DNA of 16,388 nucleotides from DASRLE01 sp964558455 (GTDB lineage Bacteria > Verrucomicrobiota > Verrucomicrobiia > Limisphaerales > Palsa-1400). The translations under genes and the position numbers were made by a program. The DNA lies in contig CAZLEE010000094.1 of assembly GCA_964558455.1 (NCBI GenBank), forward strand, positions 1-16,388, given 5' to 3'. Shown piece by piece: positions 1-6,969 of the stretch; positions within the stretch are counted from its first letter, which is position 1, and each line of letters opens with the position of its first letter. A model generated the notes under the pieces. The model was not told the origin of the DNA and did not search any database. It saw nothing but the letters and a program-made list of their open reading frames with translations.

Positions 1-100
1 CAAATCCGCCGTCTGGCTTGATTTTATATCTATGCCCATTTTTAAAACAGACTCTGAATGCTTCTGGTCGGCTAAATTCGCTGAGTTCTGTACAGTTGCG

Positions 101-123
101 CCGCTTCCACTGCGTGGGAGCGG
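101..123 (-). terminator. Inverted repeat just after the TPR gene stop
   Basis: CCGCTTCCAC (101-110) and GTGGGAGCGG (114-123) form a 10-bp stem with one G-T type mismatch and a 3-base loop. It begins one base beyond the TAA stop of the minus-strand TPR gene, where a terminator would lie. There is no T run after the stem on the minus strand, so intrinsic termination is uncertain. The first 100 bases of the window hold nothing else I can support. Confidence 0.35.
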
Positions 124-124
124 C

Positions 125-643
125 TTAATCAGTGACATCCTTGTCTTCAAGCAAGGTATGGAAATTATCCCACATGGGCTTCAAATCGGGGTGGTCACTG
201 CCGTTTATACGAACTGTTTCCCGGTCAATGGCAAAGGCGCGTTCAAACCATTTCGCGGCCTCCTTGTATTCGCCAAGCAATGAAGAATACCGGGCCAGAT
301 TATACGGCACCCGCCAACTGTCAGGGAAATCATTGAAGACGACATATAATTTTGAGTAAGCCTCTTTCAATTTGCCTTGAGATTTTAATGTCTCGGCTTG
401 ATATAACCACCCGCTGGGCAGGTAGGGATCGGCTCTGATGATCGCTCGCGCGATTTCTTCGCACATCATCCATTTCTTTTCTTTGGCCCACATTTTCCAG
501 CGGAATTCAAGAACATCGGTATGTTTGCGAAAGGTGGGTGCGATTTTGTCGAGTTCCGCATTCGCTTCAAGATGGTTGCCAAGTTCAAACCAACCTGCGG
601 CGGCTTGCAAGTGCATTGAGTCTGGCGGTGTGAGCGGTTTCAC
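125..643 (-). CDS. Small tetratricopeptide-repeat protein, copy 1
   Basis: This is a 172-aa helical protein without a signal peptide or membrane segment, so probably cytosolic. TPR-like helix pairs are visible, for example the W-x-ELGNHLEA-x-ELD helix near residues 18-32, the PSGWL...A...QGK-EAY helix near 76-95, and the VPYNLARYSSLLGEYKEAAKWF helix near 112-133. It ends with the HPDLKPMWD signature near 152-160. TPRs normally bind partner proteins; the partner here is unknown. It is 63% identical (104 of 165 positions by eye) to the copy at 2876-3373. The GTG start is preferred because the paralog has a GTG at the same place and both have CGAAACTT exactly 5 bases before it. No good Shine-Dalgarno is present. 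It is divergent from the TIR gene, with about 150 bp between the starts. Confidence 0.85.
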   Translation of the reverse strand: MKPLTPPDSMHLQAAAGWFELGNHLEANAELDKIAPTFRKHTDVLEFRWKMWAKEKKWMMCEEIARAIIRADPYLPSGWLYQAETLKSQGKLKEAYSKLYVVFNDFPDSWRVPYNLARYSSLLGEYKEAAKWFERAFAIDRETVRINGSDHPDLKPMWDNFHTLLEDKDVTD

Positions 644-793
644 CCGGCAAGTTTCGACGACATGGGTTTTCGCGCAAGTTGAAATTCGGAGCGTTCCGTC
701 AGGATTAGCGGAGAATTGCTTTGGCGTTTGGGATTGCTGAAATTTTCATTTCCCGACCTGCGTGGTAGAACTATCCTCGAACCGAGCAAAACG

Positions 794-1771
794 ATGGATG
801 CCAGCAGAAAAGACGTCATGTCACCACGGGCCTTTATCAGCCACGCCTCCGAAGACAAGGACAGGTTTGTTCTCGACTTCGCGACGCAACTGCGCGCGAA
901 GGGAATTGAGGCATGGCTTGACCGTTGGGAGATCAAAGCGGGCGACAGCCTCGTGGACAAAATTTTTGAAGAGGGGATCAAGAACGCCGAAGCGTTCATC
1001 GTGGTGATTTCGTCGCACAGCATAAACAAGCGATGGGTGCGTGAGGAACTGGATTCGGGCGTGGTGCGCAAGATTGACAAGTCATGCCGCTTGATTCCCG
1101 TAATCATTGACGATTGTGAGGTTCCGCAGGTGCTTCGGCATTTGAAGTGGGTCAAGATCGCCAATCTGTCCAATTACGAAGCGGAACTTTCGGAGATAAC
1201 GAGCGCAATTTACGGTACCAGTGACAAACCACCGCTGGGTCTCCCACCCGCGCACGCAATGACTGCTGTCGTGAATTTCCTGCCGGAATTGACGAAAGCG
1301 GATAATCTGGTTTTCAGGACGCTGTGTCAGCATTACATGCAAAAAGGGGAGAAGTTTTTCCAAATCAAGGATGTCTATGAAAATCTGATGGTGCTTGGTT
1401 TTGGTGAGGATGAGATTGACGAAAGTCTGAACATTTTGGCGGGTCGCGGTTATATCGGGGTCAAGAAAATCGGCGGTGTCCGTATTTGGGGGATTCAGCT
1501 ATATTCTTTTTCGCTGGATGCCTTCGTGCGTGTTGAGGTCCCGGATTACGGCGAGAAACTTGTTACAATCATATCGAAAATAGTCAATGAGTCTGTGGAC
1601 ACGAATTCAGTATTGCAGGAAACGACTGGCATCCCAATGCCTGTTGTTTTGCATGTGTTGGACCTGATGGAGGAGAAGGGCTTGCTGAGACAGACAGGAC
1701 CGGCAGGGCTTCCATTCCGGAAAATCCTCCAGGTGTCCCCGGAGTTGAAGCGAATATTGCGGCAACCGTGA
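794..1771 (+). CDS. TIR-domain protein with winged-helix-like C-terminal half
   Basis: This is a 325-aa protein. The TIR domain spans about residues 10-140. It shows the opening PRAFISHASEDKD (11-23), the GIEAWLDRWEIKAGDS loop (37-52), VVISSHSINKRWVREEL (70-86) and RLIPVIID (99-106). W81-x3-E85 fits the W-x3-E context in which catalytic glutamates sit in NAD-cleaving bacterial TIR domains. Residues 165-245 and 250-320 each look like helix-rich winged-helix units (for example MPVVLHVLDLMEEKGLLRQ, 282-300), which could sense DNA or a ligand. Bacterial TIR proteins are often effectors of antiphage systems; that role is inferred here. The ATG at 818 would place the TIR domain right at the N-terminus and is an equally possible start. 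Neither start has a strong ribosome site. Confidence 0.88.
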   Translation: MDASRKDVMSPRAFISHASEDKDRFVLDFATQLRAKGIEAWLDRWEIKAGDSLVDKIFEEGIKNAEAFIVVISSHSINKRWVREELDSGVVRKIDKSCRLIPVIIDDCEVPQVLRHLKWVKIANLSNYEAELSEITSAIYGTSDKPPLGLPPAHAMTAVVNFLPELTKADNLVFRTLCQHYMQKGEKFFQIKDVYENLMVLGFGEDEIDESLNILAGRGYIGVKKIGGVRIWGIQLYSFSLDAFVRVEVPDYGEKLVTIISKIVNESVDTNSVLQETTGIPMPVVLHVLDLMEEKGLLRQTGPAGLPFRKILQVSPELKRILRQP

Positions 1772-2005
1772 TAAGAGGGGGCCGATGGCTGGTTTTGCTC
1801 CGGATTCCCAAGGTCCTGAGCTTCGGTGCGGGTCTGGGCTGGCGCGAGGTCCAACCCGATATCGGAAAATGTCAGCGGCGGACGCGAACGTGGATGGAAT
1901 GCAAGGCACGTGTGTCCGGGGCATCATCAAGAGGCTTCGCAAATCAAAAGAGGCATTAGTACCGCCAGAACCGGCGGTTCGTCTTGCAGCCAGGAGATGA
2001 AGGAT

Positions 2006-2041
2006 GAAAATTCGGTGGAGGATTTGACACCTCCACCGAAT
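2006..2041 (-). terminator. 12-bp perfect stem with T run, minus-strand intrinsic terminator
   Basis: ATTCGGTGGAGG (2010-2021) and CCTCCACCGAAT (2030-2041) pair perfectly around an 8-base loop. On the minus strand the stem runs straight into TTTT, which is the form of a Rho-independent terminator. It lies about 320 bases beyond the stop of the nearest minus-strand gene (ends at 2362). It would therefore end either a long 3' untranslated region or a separate small transcript. It could equally protect against transcription coming from the right. Confidence 0.55.
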
Positions 2042-2045
2042 GTGT

Positions 2046-2088
2046 CTCATCACTTGATGAGTCTATTTACAATCATGAGTACCATGAT
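2046..2088. repeat. Two adjacent short inverted repeats
   Basis: CTCATCA-ct-TGATGAG (2046-2061) and ATCATG-agtac-CATGAT (2072-2088) are perfect inverted repeats with 7-bp and 6-bp arms. They follow directly after the 12-bp terminator-like stem. A fourth repeat, ACCGCC-agaacc-GGCGGT, lies at 1961-1978. Their function is unknown: they could be protein-binding sites, part of a structured RNA, or recombination-site remnants. Confidence 0.5.
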
Positions 2089-2361
2089 GACGACAGTGTA
2101 GAACATAGGGTCCATACAATAATCCTTGGTTAATTGTTCTTTGAGGTCCGTTTCCTGATTTTTCACCACCGTCACCCGACGATGGACAGTTTGAATCACT
2201 CATATCCTTCTATAAGTATAACTGTGAGGATGAAAAACGCGGCTAATCGCAAAAATTTTTCGGATTTTCCTGACCGCGAAAATTACCAGCCATTCGGGGT
2301 TGGGGCACCCGATGTGCTTCGGGAACCATTTTTCCGCGTGCGTGCGGGTTATGCTGAACAG

Positions 2362-2850
2362 TCAGTCTTGGACAATGCGGAATGATTGCAGCGCTTTCAC
2401 CGAAGTTGAGAAAAAGGACATCCAACGCATGGCGAACGTATGGAGATTCACGGGATTGCTCTCGTCAAGGCCGGCGCTGGCGAACCAGCGGAGAGACCAT
2501 GAGAGATGATGAGGCTTTTGCCTTGGGGTCATCAGGTCATTGAGGTCGCGCATGGCTGTGCGAAGCTCATCGAGCATGTTGGCTCCCTGCGCAAACGTCG
2601 GCGGTAAAAACAACCGTTCAAGTTCGGTGCGCAATGGTGTATAGGCTCGGGATTTTTGTTCCTCAACCATGACCGCCATCATGACGCAGGCAAACTGGAA
2701 AAGGCGGGCTTTGGAATTGATGGCGGCAACTGTCTCGGGTGGAACCTGAATGCCTTCTGGAATCTGGTAGATCGGTTTGTCCACGAATTCAACCATGAAC
2801 TGTTGCGCCAGCACGGTTGGAGAAACCTTGGTTCTTCGGTCCCAGAACAT
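2362..2850 (-). CDS. Hypothetical protein in the XRE-TPR gene run
   Basis: I do not recognise this 162-aa protein. It has no signal peptide. A hydrophobic helix at about residues 48-62 (ARLFQFACVMMAVMVEEQ) is too short and too charged at its end to be a confident membrane span. The rest alternates charged helices with a Trp-rich stretch (HLSWSLRWFASAGLDE, 115-130) and a Met/Phe-rich tail (FAMRWMSFF, 139-147). It starts 25 bp after the TPR gene stop on the same strand, which suggests cotranscription with the TPR and XRE genes. The ATG has no clear Shine-Dalgarno, so translational coupling is possible. The amino-acid mix and length support a real gene. Confidence 0.7.
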   Translation of the reverse strand: MFWDRRTKVSPTVLAQQFMVEFVDKPIYQIPEGIQVPPETVAAINSKARLFQFACVMMAVMVEEQKSRAYTPLRTELERLFLPPTFAQGANMLDELRTAMRDLNDLMTPRQKPHHLSWSLRWFASAGLDESNPVNLHTFAMRWMSFFSTSVKALQSFRIVQD

Positions 2851-2875
2851 TGTCAGGTGTGGTTTGGTGTCGGAT

Positions 2876-3373
2876 TCAGATCGGCGTTTGGAAACTATCC
2901 CACATGGGTTTCAAATCGGGATCGTCAATGCCAAGCTTTTGAACCGTCTTTTCTTCGATGGCGATGGCCTTCTTGAACCACGCTTTGGCCTCGTCGAATT
3001 CGCCCAGCAGCGACGAATACCGGGCCAAATCGTAGGGCACGTGCCAATTGTCGGGAAAGTCATCAAAAACCACGTAGAGATTGGCGTAGGCATCCTTGAA
3101 TTTGCCTTGCTGCCGGAGGGCCGCAGCCTGTTTCAACCATCCGCTGGGCCGATTGGGATCAGCTTCAATAATCGCGTGCCCGATTTGTTCGCACGCTGGC
3201 CAGCGTTTTTCCTTGGCGTAGATTTGCCAGCGGATTTCGAGGACGTCAGGGTGGGCGCGCATTTCTGGCGAGATTTCGTCTAGTTCCTTGTCTGCCTCCA
3301 AGTGGTTGCCAAGCTCCATCCAACCCTGCGCGGCGGCGAGGTGATGGCTGTCGGGATGGGCGAGCGATTGCAC
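2876..3373 (-). CDS. Small tetratricopeptide-repeat protein, copy 2
   Basis: This is a 165-aa TPR protein, paralog of the one at 125-643 (63% identical, no internal gaps). The same landmarks are present: GWMELGNHLEADKELDEI (17-34), PSGWL (76-80), LYVVFDDFPDNWHVPYDLARYSSLLGE (98-124) and DPDLKPMWD (151-159). The role is presumably protein-protein contact in the cytosol; the partner is unknown. A GTG start is chosen to match the paralog; upstream, both share TTTC-x-ACTTGCGC, then CGAAACTT, at identical distances from the GTG. An out-of-frame ATG overlaps the GTG. It lies between an XRE regulator (94 bp upstream) and the 162-aa gene (25 bp downstream), all on one strand. Confidence 0.85.
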   Translation of the reverse strand: MQSLAHPDSHHLAAAQGWMELGNHLEADKELDEISPEMRAHPDVLEIRWQIYAKEKRWPACEQIGHAIIEADPNRPSGWLKQAAALRQQGKFKDAYANLYVVFDDFPDNWHVPYDLARYSSLLGEFDEAKAWFKKAIAIEEKTVQKLGIDDPDLKPMWDSFQTPI

Positions 3374-3457
3374 ATGGGAAGTTTCGCGGTGCCGCCGGAT
3401 TGCGCAAGTGGAAAGCGACGTTTATCGCTTTTCAGATGGGGTGTTCACAAGAAGAAG

Positions 3458-3474
3458 AGCGTAGAATTTACGCT
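3458..3474 (-). terminator. Weak hairpin over the XRE gene stop
   Basis: AGCGTA (3458-3463) and TACGCT (3469-3474) pair around 5 bases and overlap the TAA stop of the XRE gene. On the minus strand the stem is followed by CTTCTTCTTG, a pyrimidine-rich tail but not a true T run. It could be a leaky terminator that reduces read-through into the TPR gene. The stem is short, so this is uncertain. Confidence 0.25.
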
Positions 3475-3764
3475 GTGGCGTCCGGTGAATTTCTTTTTCT
3501 GGCGAGCGACTTCTTGATCTTTTCCTGCCATGCTCTATCCGGTTCGGGCAATCCTTCAAACAAACGGTTGGGACTGATGCCCAACGCCTGACTGATTTTG
3601 TGGAACGTGACCACCGAGCAGGGAAATTTCGCGTTCTCAATGTAGCTGATGGTCTGCCAATGCACGCCCGCAAGTTCGGCAAGACATTCCTGCGTGAGAT
3701 TGGCGTTCAACCGGGCCGATTTCACGTTCTGGCCGATCTGTTTCAACATTTGGCGTTCTGTCAC
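3468..3764 (-). CDS. XRE-family helix-turn-helix regulator
   Basis: This is a 98-aa small DNA-binding protein. The Cro/C1-type HTH covers about residues 10-66. It shows IGQNVKSARLNANLTQECLA (10-29, with the TQE turn), the recognition segment LAGVHWQTISYIENAKF (31-47), and the closing helices TFHKISQALGISPNRLF (53-69). A basic tail follows (EKIKKSLARKRNS). Its likely role is repression, including of its own promoter. A perfect 18-bp palindrome 34 bp upstream of the start is the obvious operator candidate. The GTG at 3764 has AAGG very close upstream (3-base gap). The in-frame ATG at 3749 is the alternative start and lacks any ribosome site. It heads the run XRE -> TPR -> unknown. Confidence 0.88.
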   Translation of the reverse strand: MTERQMLKQIGQNVKSARLNANLTQECLAELAGVHWQTISYIENAKFPCSVVTFHKISQALGISPNRLFEGLPEPDRAWQEKIKKSLARKRNSPDATA

Positions 3765-3793
3765 CCGCCTTAAAAAGCAGGTTTAATCGCCTA

Positions 3794-3815
3794 TTGACAT
3801 CGAATGTATTCGATG
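3794..3815. promoter_or_regulatory. 18-bp palindromic operator overlapping TTGACA
   Basis: CATCGAAT-GT-ATTCGATG (3798-3815) is a perfect inverted repeat with a 2-base centre, the geometry expected for a dimeric XRE repressor. The plus-strand TTGACA (3794-3799) is a perfect -35 hexamer overlapping its left edge. The matching -10 position is only TACCCC (3817-3822), so the promoter itself is poor by sigma-70 standards. The site sits in the 112-bp gap between divergent genes. It could control the XRE gene, the secreted protein gene, or both. Confidence 0.55.
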
Positions 3816-3876
3816 CTACCCCGTGCCCCGGAAATTGGCCCGGTTTTGCAATCGCCGGGCGACGAATGTAACCATT

Positions 3877-6024
3877 ATGAAAATACATCGGCGTCGTGTC
3901 GCAACGGCCCTCTTGTTGGCCACAGTCGCACTGAATCTGAGCTTCACGGCATTTGCCCAAAATCAGAACTTTTCTTGGACTGTCACCGGGACGGGAACCG
4001 AAACCTGGTACGGCCAGAACGTCACCTATGCGTCGAAAACTGCGAGTGTTTCGGCGTGGGCGTTCAATCCCTCGGATACGGAATATCTGACTGCGGGTGC
4101 CGGAGGGCAAGGCACGTATTCGGTTAATCTCAATGCCGGCCCCGGAACCGGGAATTGCAGCGCGACCGTTTCGTATGGCACCACCATCATTTTCCAGGAC
4201 GCGGTTGGGAACGGAAACAATCCGCCAAGCAAGAGCGACAGCGGCACATTTCAGGCGGTGGCCGGTCAGACCTACACGCTGAATGCTTCCATCTTCGCCG
4301 ACGCCTCCAGTTCGATTGAAGTGACCGTCCCGCAATCGGTCCAGACCATTACGAACACTGCTACGCGCACCGCCACAATGAATGGAAACGGCGTGGTGAA
4401 TCCATCGGACGGCCAGAAGAGTGTGAGCGGTTTTTACGCGCCGCCACAACCGCAAAATGGCGGCGCAATTTCTGGCGTTTCCTACAGTCTTACGTGGAAT
4501 AATCCGAACGTGGTGATGTTTTTTTCCGACACGCTAACCACGAATACCACGAATCCTAACGCTTTTGTGATTGCCGCAACCTCCGGTCCCTACGGTGGCA
4601 TTGCGCAGCCGATTCCAGGCCATATTTGCATTGAGCGCTTCGACACCGGCGGCGAGGGCATCGCTTATCACAGCCCGGACGGAACGAACCACGGCGATTT
4701 TCGCCTATCCGACAACGTGAGTGTGACGGACCAGGAGGTTGCCGACACCGGCTATTACAAGGTTTTTTGGACTGCGCCCGGCGAATGGGTAAAATACTCC
4801 ATCAGCGTTGCCCAAAGCGGATATTATTCAATCATCGTTTGGGCTGGCAAAATTGACGGCGCAAGCACCAATCACGTTGAAATTGATGGCGTTAATGTGA
4901 CCGGCCAATTAACCATCCAAAATACGGGCAGTTGGAATTATCAGCCATTGCGAAAGGATGGCGTCTATTTGACGAGCGGCTACCATGTTCTCAAGCTGGT
5001 AATGGACGGGTGCGGGCCGGATTGGGGCAACGGCAATTTCAATGGAATTGACGTGGCGATGATCCCGCAAATTACGCAACAGCCCGTCCCGCAAATTGCC
5101 CGCTTGAATTCCAACGTGACTTTCTCGGTGGGAACATCGCCCGCGACCTTGGCGTACCAGTGGTTTTTTAACAGCAATCAAATTGCTGGCGCGACAAATT
5201 CCGTGCTGACTTTTTCCAGCATTCAATACTCAAACAGCGGCTTTTACATGGTCGCCTGCACGAACCTGGCGGGGGCGGTCGTCAGCACGAACGCTCAACT
5301 GATCGTGACCGGACCTTATTTGGGAATTCCGCAAACCATGCCGGGACACATACGGGTGGAGCGTTTCGATGTCGGGGGCGAAGGCATTTCTTATCGCAGC
5401 CCGGATGGAACAAACCACGGCGATTTCCGCCTGTCAGATAACGTGTCCGTGACGGATCAAGAACTCGCAAACACCGGTTTTTACAAGATCTTCTGGACTG
5501 CTCCCGGTGAATGGATTGACTACACGATCAACGCAACGCATTCAGGCTATTATTCCATCATCCTCTCGGCTGGCAAAATTGACGGAGCAAGTACCAACCA
5601 TATCAGCATTGACGGAACCAATGTGACCGGGCAACTCACCATCGCCAACACCGGCAGTTGGGCCTACCAGCTTTTGCGGAAAGACGGCGTTTATATTTCG
5701 CGCGGCTCGCATGTGCTGACATTGGCGATGGATGGATGCGGCCCGGATTGGGGCAACGGCAATTTCGACGATATTAACGTAGTGGATTATGGCGATCCGC
5801 AAATTCAAACCAACAACGCCAGCTTTGGCCTCCGCGCAAATCGCTTTGGCTTTACTGTCGCCGGGATGTCGAATCAGGTCGTCGTCATCGAAGCTTGCAC
5901 CAATTTGTCCAATGGCCCCTGGCTGCCGCTGCAAACCAACACGCTGCAAACCAATTCTTTCGATTTTTACGATGCGAGTTGGACAAATTACAGCCGGCGG
6001 TTTTACCGGACGCATCTGCCTTGA
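3877..6024 (+). CDS. Secreted protein with two CBM6-like domains and an Ig-like domain
   Basis: This is a 715-aa protein. Residues 1-27 form a classical signal peptide (basic MKIHRRR, hydrophobic core ATALLLATVAL, AFA-Q cleavage). An unassigned beta-rich Thr/Asn region spans 28-235. CBM6-like domain 1 is about 241-394 and domain 2 about 483-636. Both have PGEW near the N-terminal third, SGYYSII, and DGCGPDWGNGNF near the end. An Ig-like domain lies between them (about 398-478; YQWFFN...SGFYMVACTN). The C-terminus (645-715, FGFTVAG...IEACTNLSNGPW...RFYR) is a module I associate with Verrucomicrobia secreted proteins. No catalytic domain is visible, so it probably binds polysaccharide or scaffolds at the surface. 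This ATG is chosen because it begins the signal peptide; an upstream in-frame GTG at 3823 would spoil it. It ends 10 bp from the convergent 87-aa gene. Confidence 0.9.
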   Translation: MKIHRRRVATALLLATVALNLSFTAFAQNQNFSWTVTGTGTETWYGQNVTYASKTASVSAWAFNPSDTEYLTAGAGGQGTYSVNLNAGPGTGNCSATVSYGTTIIFQDAVGNGNNPPSKSDSGTFQAVAGQTYTLNASIFADASSSIEVTVPQSVQTITNTATRTATMNGNGVVNPSDGQKSVSGFYAPPQPQNGGAISGVSYSLTWNNPNVVMFFSDTLTTNTTNPNAFVIAATSGPYGGIAQPIPGHICIERFDTGGEGIAYHSPDGTNHGDFRLSDNVSVTDQEVADTGYYKVFWTAPGEWVKYSISVAQSGYYSIIVWAGKIDGASTNHVEIDGVNVTGQLTIQNTGSWNYQPLRKDGVYLTSGYHVLKLVMDGCGPDWGNGNFNGIDVAMIPQITQQPVPQIARLNSNVTFSVGTSPATLAYQWFFNSNQIAGATNSVLTFSSIQYSNSGFYMVACTNLAGAVVSTNAQLIVTGPYLGIPQTMPGHIRVERFDVGGEGISYRSPDGTNHGDFRLSDNVSVTDQELANTGFYKIFWTAPGEWIDYTINATHSGYYSIILSAGKIDGASTNHISIDGTNVTGQLTIANTGSWAYQLLRKDGVYISRGSHVLTLAMDGCGPDWGNGNFDDINVVDYGDPQIQTNNASFGLRANRFGFTVAGMSNQVVVIEACTNLSNGPWLPLQTNTLQTNSFDFYDASWTNYSRRFYRTHLP
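4597..5058 (+). repeat. CBM6-like module, first copy of an internal duplication
   Basis: This encodes residues 241-394 of the secreted protein. It aligns without gaps to 5323-5784, exactly 726 bases downstream. I count about 36 amino-acid differences over 153 positions. Blocks such as SPDGTNHGDFRLSDNVSVTD and MDGCGPDWGNGNF are unchanged in the protein but carry many third-position base differences. Confidence 0.85.
5323..5784 (+). repeat. CBM6-like module, second copy of an internal duplication
   Basis: This encodes residues 483-636, the partner of 4597-5058. The Ig-like domain sits between the copies, so the duplicated unit may originally have been CBM plus Ig, with the second Ig lost. Aromatic positions that could contact sugar differ between the copies (N354/A596, Y370/S612, W322/S564 by my numbering). 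The two modules may therefore differ in ligand or affinity. Confidence 0.85.
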
Positions 6025-6034
6025 CGTGCGTGCT

Positions 6035-6298
6035 CTACATGGCTGGCTGCGCTGGCTGCTGGTGCGCGATAATCCAGCGCAGTGCTTCCTCGGCGACAAA
6101 GCCGAGCGTCAGCAAGTCATCACGGCCAAAGGCATCGGACGATTTCCATTCGTCACCGTCACGATAATAGCGCTTGAATGTCGTATTGAAACGCGCTCCT
6201 TTCTCGGTTTCATTTTTCCAAATGGTGGCCTGAACTCCATTGTGGCGGACTTCATGCGCGGGTTTGTTGGCGGGTTCTTTGTTAGCGGGTTTTGGCAT
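6035..6298 (-). CDS. Small conserved-looking hypothetical protein
   Basis: This is an 87-aa soluble protein. A duplicated PANK element lies at the N-terminus (4-7, 9-12). A compact core follows: HEVRHNGVQATIWKNETEKGARFNTTFKRYYRDGDEWKSSDAFGRDDLLTLGFVAEEALRWI (about 15-76). The beta strands followed by a helix and the 'YRDGDEWKSSDAFGRDDLL' motif resemble small proteins I recall from Planctomycetes and Verrucomicrobia. I know no function. The start at 6298 has a good AAAGGA ribosome site. It is last in the minus-strand run, 63 bp after the DUF6166 gene, and ends 10 bp from the convergent secreted-protein gene. The Gln/Pro/Ala tail is odd and may be disordered. Confidence 0.8.
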   Translation of the reverse strand: MPKPANKEPANKPAHEVRHNGVQATIWKNETEKGARFNTTFKRYYRDGDEWKSSDAFGRDDLLTLGFVAEEALRWIIAHQQPAQPAM

Positions 6299-6361
6299 GG
6301 CATTTCCTTTCGTCGGGTGACACCGGCCCAAAGTGACATCGTTTGGCAACGACGTTGGGGT

Positions 6362-6685
6362 TCACTCCGGGCCGGCAAGGTCACGGTTGAAAATCTCCTG
6401 CAAAGCGTTGGAAACGCTCTCGCTGGTCAAAGTCCATTCGTCGTTTTCCAAGCCCGCAATTACCGCAAACTTGAACGCCTGATAATTTGCCAACGCCAGA
6501 TCATCATTGCCCAAATGATCAGCCAGAATCGCCAGCGCCAGTTGCGCCGGGCCGCTGCCGCCGTATCCCCAATTGAAACCGTCGGGGCTGTGGTTGTAGA
6601 GGTCGTGGCGTGGATTTAGCGGTTGTCCGCACACTGTCACTGAAACGCCGTCTGCCGTCCGCCTTCCGCGATACTCCTTCTGCAT
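6362..6685 (-). CDS. DUF6166-like protein
   Basis: This is a 107-aa protein. The N-terminal EYRGRRTADGVSVTVCGQPL (4-23) and the near-invariant-looking HSPDGFNWGYGGSGPAQLALAIL (32-54) match my memory of the DUF6166 family, small proteins of unknown function often on plasmids and integrated elements. A helical tail (65-105) follows. The start at 6685 is chosen because the motif begins right after it and a purine-rich AGAAGAGA precedes it; the frame is open further upstream, but that part reads as noise. It sits 62 bp after the 73-aa gene and 63 bp before the 87-aa gene, in the same orientation. Confidence 0.82.
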   Translation of the reverse strand: MQKEYRGRRTADGVSVTVCGQPLNPRHDLYNHSPDGFNWGYGGSGPAQLALAILADHLGNDDLALANYQAFKFAVIAGLENDEWTLTSESVSNALQEIFNRDLAGPE

Positions 6686-6747
6686 GAATCTCTTCTCATG
6701 CGAAAGATCGTCGGAGGGCAAGCCGTAAATTCGCCGGGGCAAAAGTC

Positions 6748-6969
6748 TCACATGGAATTTGGTTCCGAGGCGGGCACTCTTTGAACGGTAAAAAGTTTTG
6801 TTTCGGGAACCTCGCCGCACTGACGGGCGAGCATTTCCAGTTGTGCGTCGGGGGCGTTGCGGATTTTGTCCAGATACTTCTGATTCGGAATCAGCAGGAG
6901 GACCGGACCGGTGCCGTTCTTGCGCCACACGCGGACATGCGCGTCGCCCGTTGCCAACGCTTCCGCCAA
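6748..6969 (-). CDS. Hypothetical small protein with unclear start
   Basis: This is a 73-aa frame with convincing protein-like content: AHVRVWRKNGTGPVLLLIPN (10-29), then a charged helix and ETKLFTVQRVP near the end. No family is recognised. The only usual start is the TTG at 6969, which has no Shine-Dalgarno. The frame stays open to a stop at 7066-7068 and its upstream residues (LNAPPSTPPDIRLAEAL) still read as protein. The true start may therefore be a rare codon near 7005, or the 5' end may have been lost. It lies downstream of the GC-rich hairpin cluster, so it probably has its own promoter or depends on read-through. Confidence 0.55.
   Translation of the reverse strand: MAEALATGDAHVRVWRKNGTGPVLLLIPNQKYLDKIRNAPDAQLEMLARQCGEVPETKLFTVQRVPASEPNSM

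Larger units (their letters stand above)
1772..2361. other. Gene-poor convergent intergenic region with hairpins
   Basis: This 590-bp gap separates the ends of the TIR gene (+) and the 162-aa gene (-). Open frames inside it read as low-complexity or shadow protein, and I support none as a gene. It contains four inverted repeats between 1961 and 2088, listed separately where useful. It also contains a 14-codon frame (2057-2101, MSLFTIMSTMMTTV) starting inside the second-last hairpin. The right half (about 2110-2290) is more AT-rich than its surroundings. Confidence 0.5.

Noticed and set aside
640..1173. 177-codon minus-strand frame opposite the TIR gene
   Set aside because: It is antisense to a well-supported TIR domain, Ser/Arg-rich and without domain-like content; its end merely overlaps the TPR start region.
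3637..4455. 272-codon minus-strand frame across the XRE gene start and secreted-protein gene
   Set aside because: It overlaps two confident genes, is Arg/Gly-rich and has no domain; a typical GC-rich antisense frame.
5789..6619. 276-codon plus-strand frame covering the end of the secreted protein and the two small minus-strand genes
   Set aside because: Antisense to the DUF6166 and 87-aa genes, both of which have better family motifs and ribosome sites.
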